From an uncultured Alistipes sp. (GTDB lineage: Bacteria; Bacteroidota; Bacteroidia; Bacteroidales; Rikenellaceae): a stretch of DNA of 8,958 nucleotides. The notes beneath the pieces are model-generated. The model saw nothing but the letters and a program-made list of their open reading frames with translations, was not told the origin of the DNA and searched no databases. The stretch lies in the NCBI GenBank assembly GCA_959604655.1, contig CAUHCL010000086.1:1-8958 (forward strand), given 5' to 3'. Below, piece after piece: positions 6,733 to 8,958 of this stretch. Every line of letters begins with the position of its first letter. Within the stretch, counting starts at the first letter, position 1. A program made the position numbers and the translations under genes.

Positions 6733-8199
6733 TTATGCCGCTTCGTTTTTACCCCTCAGCTTCGCGACGAGCGTGCGTACCTCGTCGAAAGCCTCCATGC
6801 GGGTCGCGAATGCCCCTGCGGCATATACAGTTGCGCCGAGGACGATCTCGGCCGCAAGGCGTGCGGCCACATGCCAATGCGCCGCGAGATGTGCCACGCA
6901 GACCACGGCGGCATACATCGACAGCGTAAGTACCGTTATCGGCAGCAGCGTACGCAGCGTGCGGGCTATCCCGAGCGAGGCGTAGCGCCGTGCGGCGAGC
7001 ATGTTCACCGCCGCCTCGCATGCAGCCGATGCCGCGAGTCCCCATGCCACGGCCTCGACGCTTCGTGGGATGGTGGCGATTAGGATGAGGGTCGTCATAG
7101 CGCGCTTCACTATCTCCAGCCGCAGTATTATGCTGCCGTCGCTCTTCACTTTCAGTATGTTATAGGCGATCATCGAGAGCGGATAGAAGATTCCCGCCAG
7201 ACACATTATGCGGAAGTACGGTATGGCGGGGCGCCAGTCGGGCTTGAGCAGGAGCGTGTATATGTCGTCGGCCGTAGCGATGAGTCCCGCCATCGCGGGG
7301 AACATCACGAATGCCGTCACCATTATCACGCGGCGGTACCCCTCGGCGAATTTGGCTTCGTCGCCCCCTATGCGCGACAATGCGGGAAACGTCACGCTCT
7401 GTATCGACTGCATGGCCGAGTTCACTGGCATGTCCTTCAGCTTTTGCGCCTGGTTGAAACACCCCAGAGCGTCGCCCGAGTATATTTTGCCGATGAACAG
7501 CTGCGCTATGTTGTTGTACAGCGCCGTGATTATGTCGGTGGCCATCAGGCGCAGACTGTACGGGGCCATCTCGCGCAGCGATGATGCCTTGCATGCGGCC
7601 CGCGGCCGCCACGTGCTGCCGCTCCACAGCAATGCGGCCTTGACGGCCATCATGCTCACCCGCTGCCCCACGAGACTCCAGATGCCGCAGCCGCTTACGG
7701 CCATGACCACGGCCACGATGCCGCTCGCGAGCGACGAAGTGAATGTTATGGCCGAGAGCCGTGCGAACCGAAATTCGCGCACCATGATGGTGTTCTGTAT
7801 GACGCACAGCGCGTTGACGGGCAGCAGCAGAAAAAGGACGGGGGCCACCCGAGCCAGCTCAGGCCATCCGTAATAGCGTGCCGCGAGGGGCGACAGTGCG
7901 GTCAGGAGGGCATAAAGGATGAGCGACGTTACGATGTTGAAACGGAAAACGGCCTTGTAGTCGCCTTCGGCGGGCTGCGCCTTGCGTATGAGCGTCTGCG
8001 AGAATCCGCTGTCGACCACCACCTGCGCCAGAGCGGTGAACACGGTGAGCACCGCCATTATGCCCAGGTCCAGGGGGACGAGTATGTTGGCCACGACGAT
8101 GCTCACCACGGCCTGCAACAGCATGGAGCCCGCCTTTTCGGATATGCTCCACGCCACGCCCGACGCCACGCGTCCGCTCAGATCGCCCTTCGCCGCCAT
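6733..8199 (-). CDS. Polysaccharide/lipopolysaccharide flippase, Wzx-like (MOP superfamily)
   Basis: Proteins of this family flip undecaprenyl-linked sugar repeat units across the inner membrane during O-antigen, capsule or exopolysaccharide synthesis. The 488 residues are dominated by hydrophobic segments spread evenly along the chain, as expected for a transporter of about 12-14 helices. The N-terminal pattern fits the Polysacc_synt/WzxC group: SGVAWSISEKAGSMLLQ, then ANILVPLDLGIMAV, the loop VVDSGFSQTLIRK, and later YSLRLMATDIITALYNNIAQ and LGCFNQAQKLKDMP. Length and ends look complete, and the start at 8199 lies 15 bases after aroQ, so the two are very likely co-transcribed. No glycosyltransferases are nearby in this window, so the substrate cannot be named; an orphan flippase in a housekeeping operon is plausible. 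No clear terminator is visible after the stop, and bases 6615-6732 hold no gene. Confidence 0.9.
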   Translation of the reverse strand: MAAKGDLSGRVASGVAWSISEKAGSMLLQAVVSIVVANILVPLDLGIMAVLTVFTALAQVVVDSGFSQTLIRKAQPAEGDYKAVFRFNIVTSLILYALLTALSPLAARYYGWPELARVAPVLFLLLPVNALCVIQNTIMVREFRFARLSAITFTSSLASGIVAVVMAVSGCGIWSLVGQRVSMMAVKAALLWSGSTWRPRAACKASSLREMAPYSLRLMATDIITALYNNIAQLFIGKIYSGDALGCFNQAQKLKDMPVNSAMQSIQSVTFPALSRIGGDEAKFAEGYRRVIMVTAFVMFPAMAGLIATADDIYTLLLKPDWRPAIPYFRIMCLAGIFYPLSMIAYNILKVKSDGSIILRLEIVKRAMTTLILIATIPRSVEAVAWGLAASAACEAAVNMLAARRYASLGIARTLRTLLPITVLTLSMYAAVVCVAHLAAHWHVAARLAAEIVLGATVYAAGAFATRMEAFDEVRTLVAKLRGKNEAA

Positions 8200-8214
8200 T
8201 CTCGCGTTACGCGG

Positions 8215-8637
8215 TTAGTCCAACAGCGCCTCCACGCCGAGGCGGTACGAGTCGAGTCCGAACCCCATGATCGAGCCTTTTGCCACGGGGGCCAGCAGCG
8301 ACGTGTGGCGGAATTCCTCGCGCGCGAGGATCGACGATATGTGCACCTCCACCACGGGAGTCTCCACCGCCGACACCGCGTCGCGCAGCGCGACCGACGT
8401 GTGGGTGTAGCCGCCCGCGTTGAGCACTATGCCGTCGTAGCGGCCGACCGAAGCGTGTACGGCATTGATGAGTTCGCCCTCGATGTTCGACTGGAAGTAG
8501 TCGAACTCCGCGCGGCCCTCGTAGCGCTTGCGCAGCGAGGCCATGCAGTCGTCGAACGTGGTCGATCCGTAGACCTTCACGTCGCGCGTGCCTTGCAGAT
8601 TGAGGTTGGGTCCGTTGAGTATGAGAATCTTTTTCAT
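8215..8637 (-). CDS. aroQ: 3-dehydroquinate dehydratase, type II
   Basis: It converts 3-dehydroquinate to 3-dehydroshikimate, the third step of the shikimate pathway to aromatic amino acids; it is cytosolic and in this family usually a dodecamer. The 140-residue length is typical of type II enzymes. Family motifs are in order: LNGPNLNLQG (7-16), the flexible-loop Arg18 and catalytic Tyr23 in TRDVKVYG, QSNIEGELI (49-57), NAGGYTHTS (73-81), catalytic His99 in VEVHIS, and REEFRHTS (106-113). The start at 8637 is chosen because MKKILILNGPNLNLQG is the standard N-terminus. An in-frame extension to 8760 would overlap the butyrate kinase gene by over 100 bases and has no family resemblance. It starts 8 bases after the butyrate kinase stop and ends 15 bases before the flippase start, so it is the middle gene of an operon. 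Confidence 0.97.
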   Translation of the reverse strand: MKKILILNGPNLNLQGTRDVKVYGSTTFDDCMASLRKRYEGRAEFDYFQSNIEGELINAVHASVGRYDGIVLNAGGYTHTSVALRDAVSAVETPVVEVHISSILAREEFRHTSLLAPVAKGSIMGFGLDSYRLGVEALLD

Positions 8638-8645
8638 GGTCCGTT

Positions 8646-8958
8646 TTATTCGTAAATTTTGGGTTGCGTCCGGCCGCGAAGCACGCGCAGTGCGTTCGCC
8701 GCTAAAGCCCGCAATTCGTTTTCCCCCGCATACACCGTCACGGGGGCTATGAAACGGCAATAGCCCTCGATGGCGTCGGTAACGCGTCGACTGTAAGCTA
8801 TGCCGCCCGTGAGTATTATCGAGTCCACCTCGCCGCGCAGCGCCACGGCCATGCTGCCTATCTCCTTCGCCACGGTGTAGCAGAGCAGGTCCAGAGCCTT
8901 GCGCGCCACCTCGTCGCCGCGGCTTTCGCGCTGTTCGAGCTCTCTTACCGAGTTGGTG
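8646..8958 (-). CDS. buk: Butyrate kinase (C-terminal part; gene runs off the window)
   Basis: Butyrate kinase interconverts butyryl phosphate plus ADP with butyrate plus ATP, the ATP-forming last step of one butyrate or branched-chain-acid fermentation route; it belongs to the acetokinase/sugar kinase/Hsp70 fold. Only the last 103 codons are visible, and reading continues to the window edge (TNSVRELEQRESRGDE), so the start lies outside. The preserved C-terminal signatures are the KEIGSMAVAL helix, the nucleotide-site motif SIILTGGIAYSRRV, and FIAPVTVYAGENELRALA followed by ALRVLRG near the end. Acetate kinase is an alternative in principle, but these motifs match the Buk branch. A GTG at 8909 is not a real start, because the family resemblance continues upstream of it. 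The partner phosphotransbutyrylase gene, if present, would be expected further upstream, outside the window. Confidence 0.93.
   Translation of the reverse strand, partial: TNSVRELEQRESRGDEVARKALDLLCYTVAKEIGSMAVALRGEVDSIILTGGIAYSRRVTDAIEGYCRFIAPVTVYAGENELRALAANALRVLRGRTQPKIYE

Noticed and set aside
6551..7083. Plus-strand frames over the flippase 3' end and adjacent gap
   Set aside because: They have Arg/Ala-rich translations without family resemblance and lie opposite a well-supported membrane protein gene.

Overview
The window looks like a chromosomal stretch from a GC-rich member of the Bacteroidales, most likely Alistipes or another Rikenellaceae. This rests on three things: Bacteroidetes-type promoters (TAnnTTTG -7 boxes with a TTG-like -33 element) ahead of several genes, no Shine-Dalgarno sequences at the starts I inspected, and the gene families present (DUF3244 secreted protein, TPR/transmembrane/HTH regulator, single-domain malic enzyme). 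The genus is an inference from composition and style, not from a search.

Layout, left to right. Bases 1-311 hold no gene but are packed with inverted repeats and end in a clear promoter for lepA (312-2102, +), the ribosome-associated GTPase EF4. A tRNA-Gly(CCC) with its own promoter follows at 2210-2282. A strong hairpin (2291-2323) separates it from the convergent malic enzyme gene (2329-3576, -), which has the MaeB-type catalytic half but no phosphotransacetylase domain.

The middle (about 3650-6610) is all on the minus strand, and much of it is strikingly AT-rich compared with both flanks. In transcription order it holds: a membrane-anchored TPR protein with a C-terminal HTH-like region (6544-4784), behind a promoter that contains a perfect 10-bp inverted repeat; a small secreted DUF3244 protein (4627-4232) with its own -7 box and terminator; and a small protein of unknown function (about 4080-3730) with its own terminator. 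This looks like an accessory, possibly horizontally acquired or recombined signalling locus. It is the most interesting part of the window, although each recognisable family is already known.

The right end is a tight minus-strand operon at normal high GC: butyrate kinase (3' part only, running off the window), type II 3-dehydroquinate dehydratase (aroQ) and a Wzx/MOP-type polysaccharide flippase, with gaps of 8 and 15 bases. The operon joins fermentation, the shikimate pathway and envelope polysaccharide export without an obvious shared pathway.
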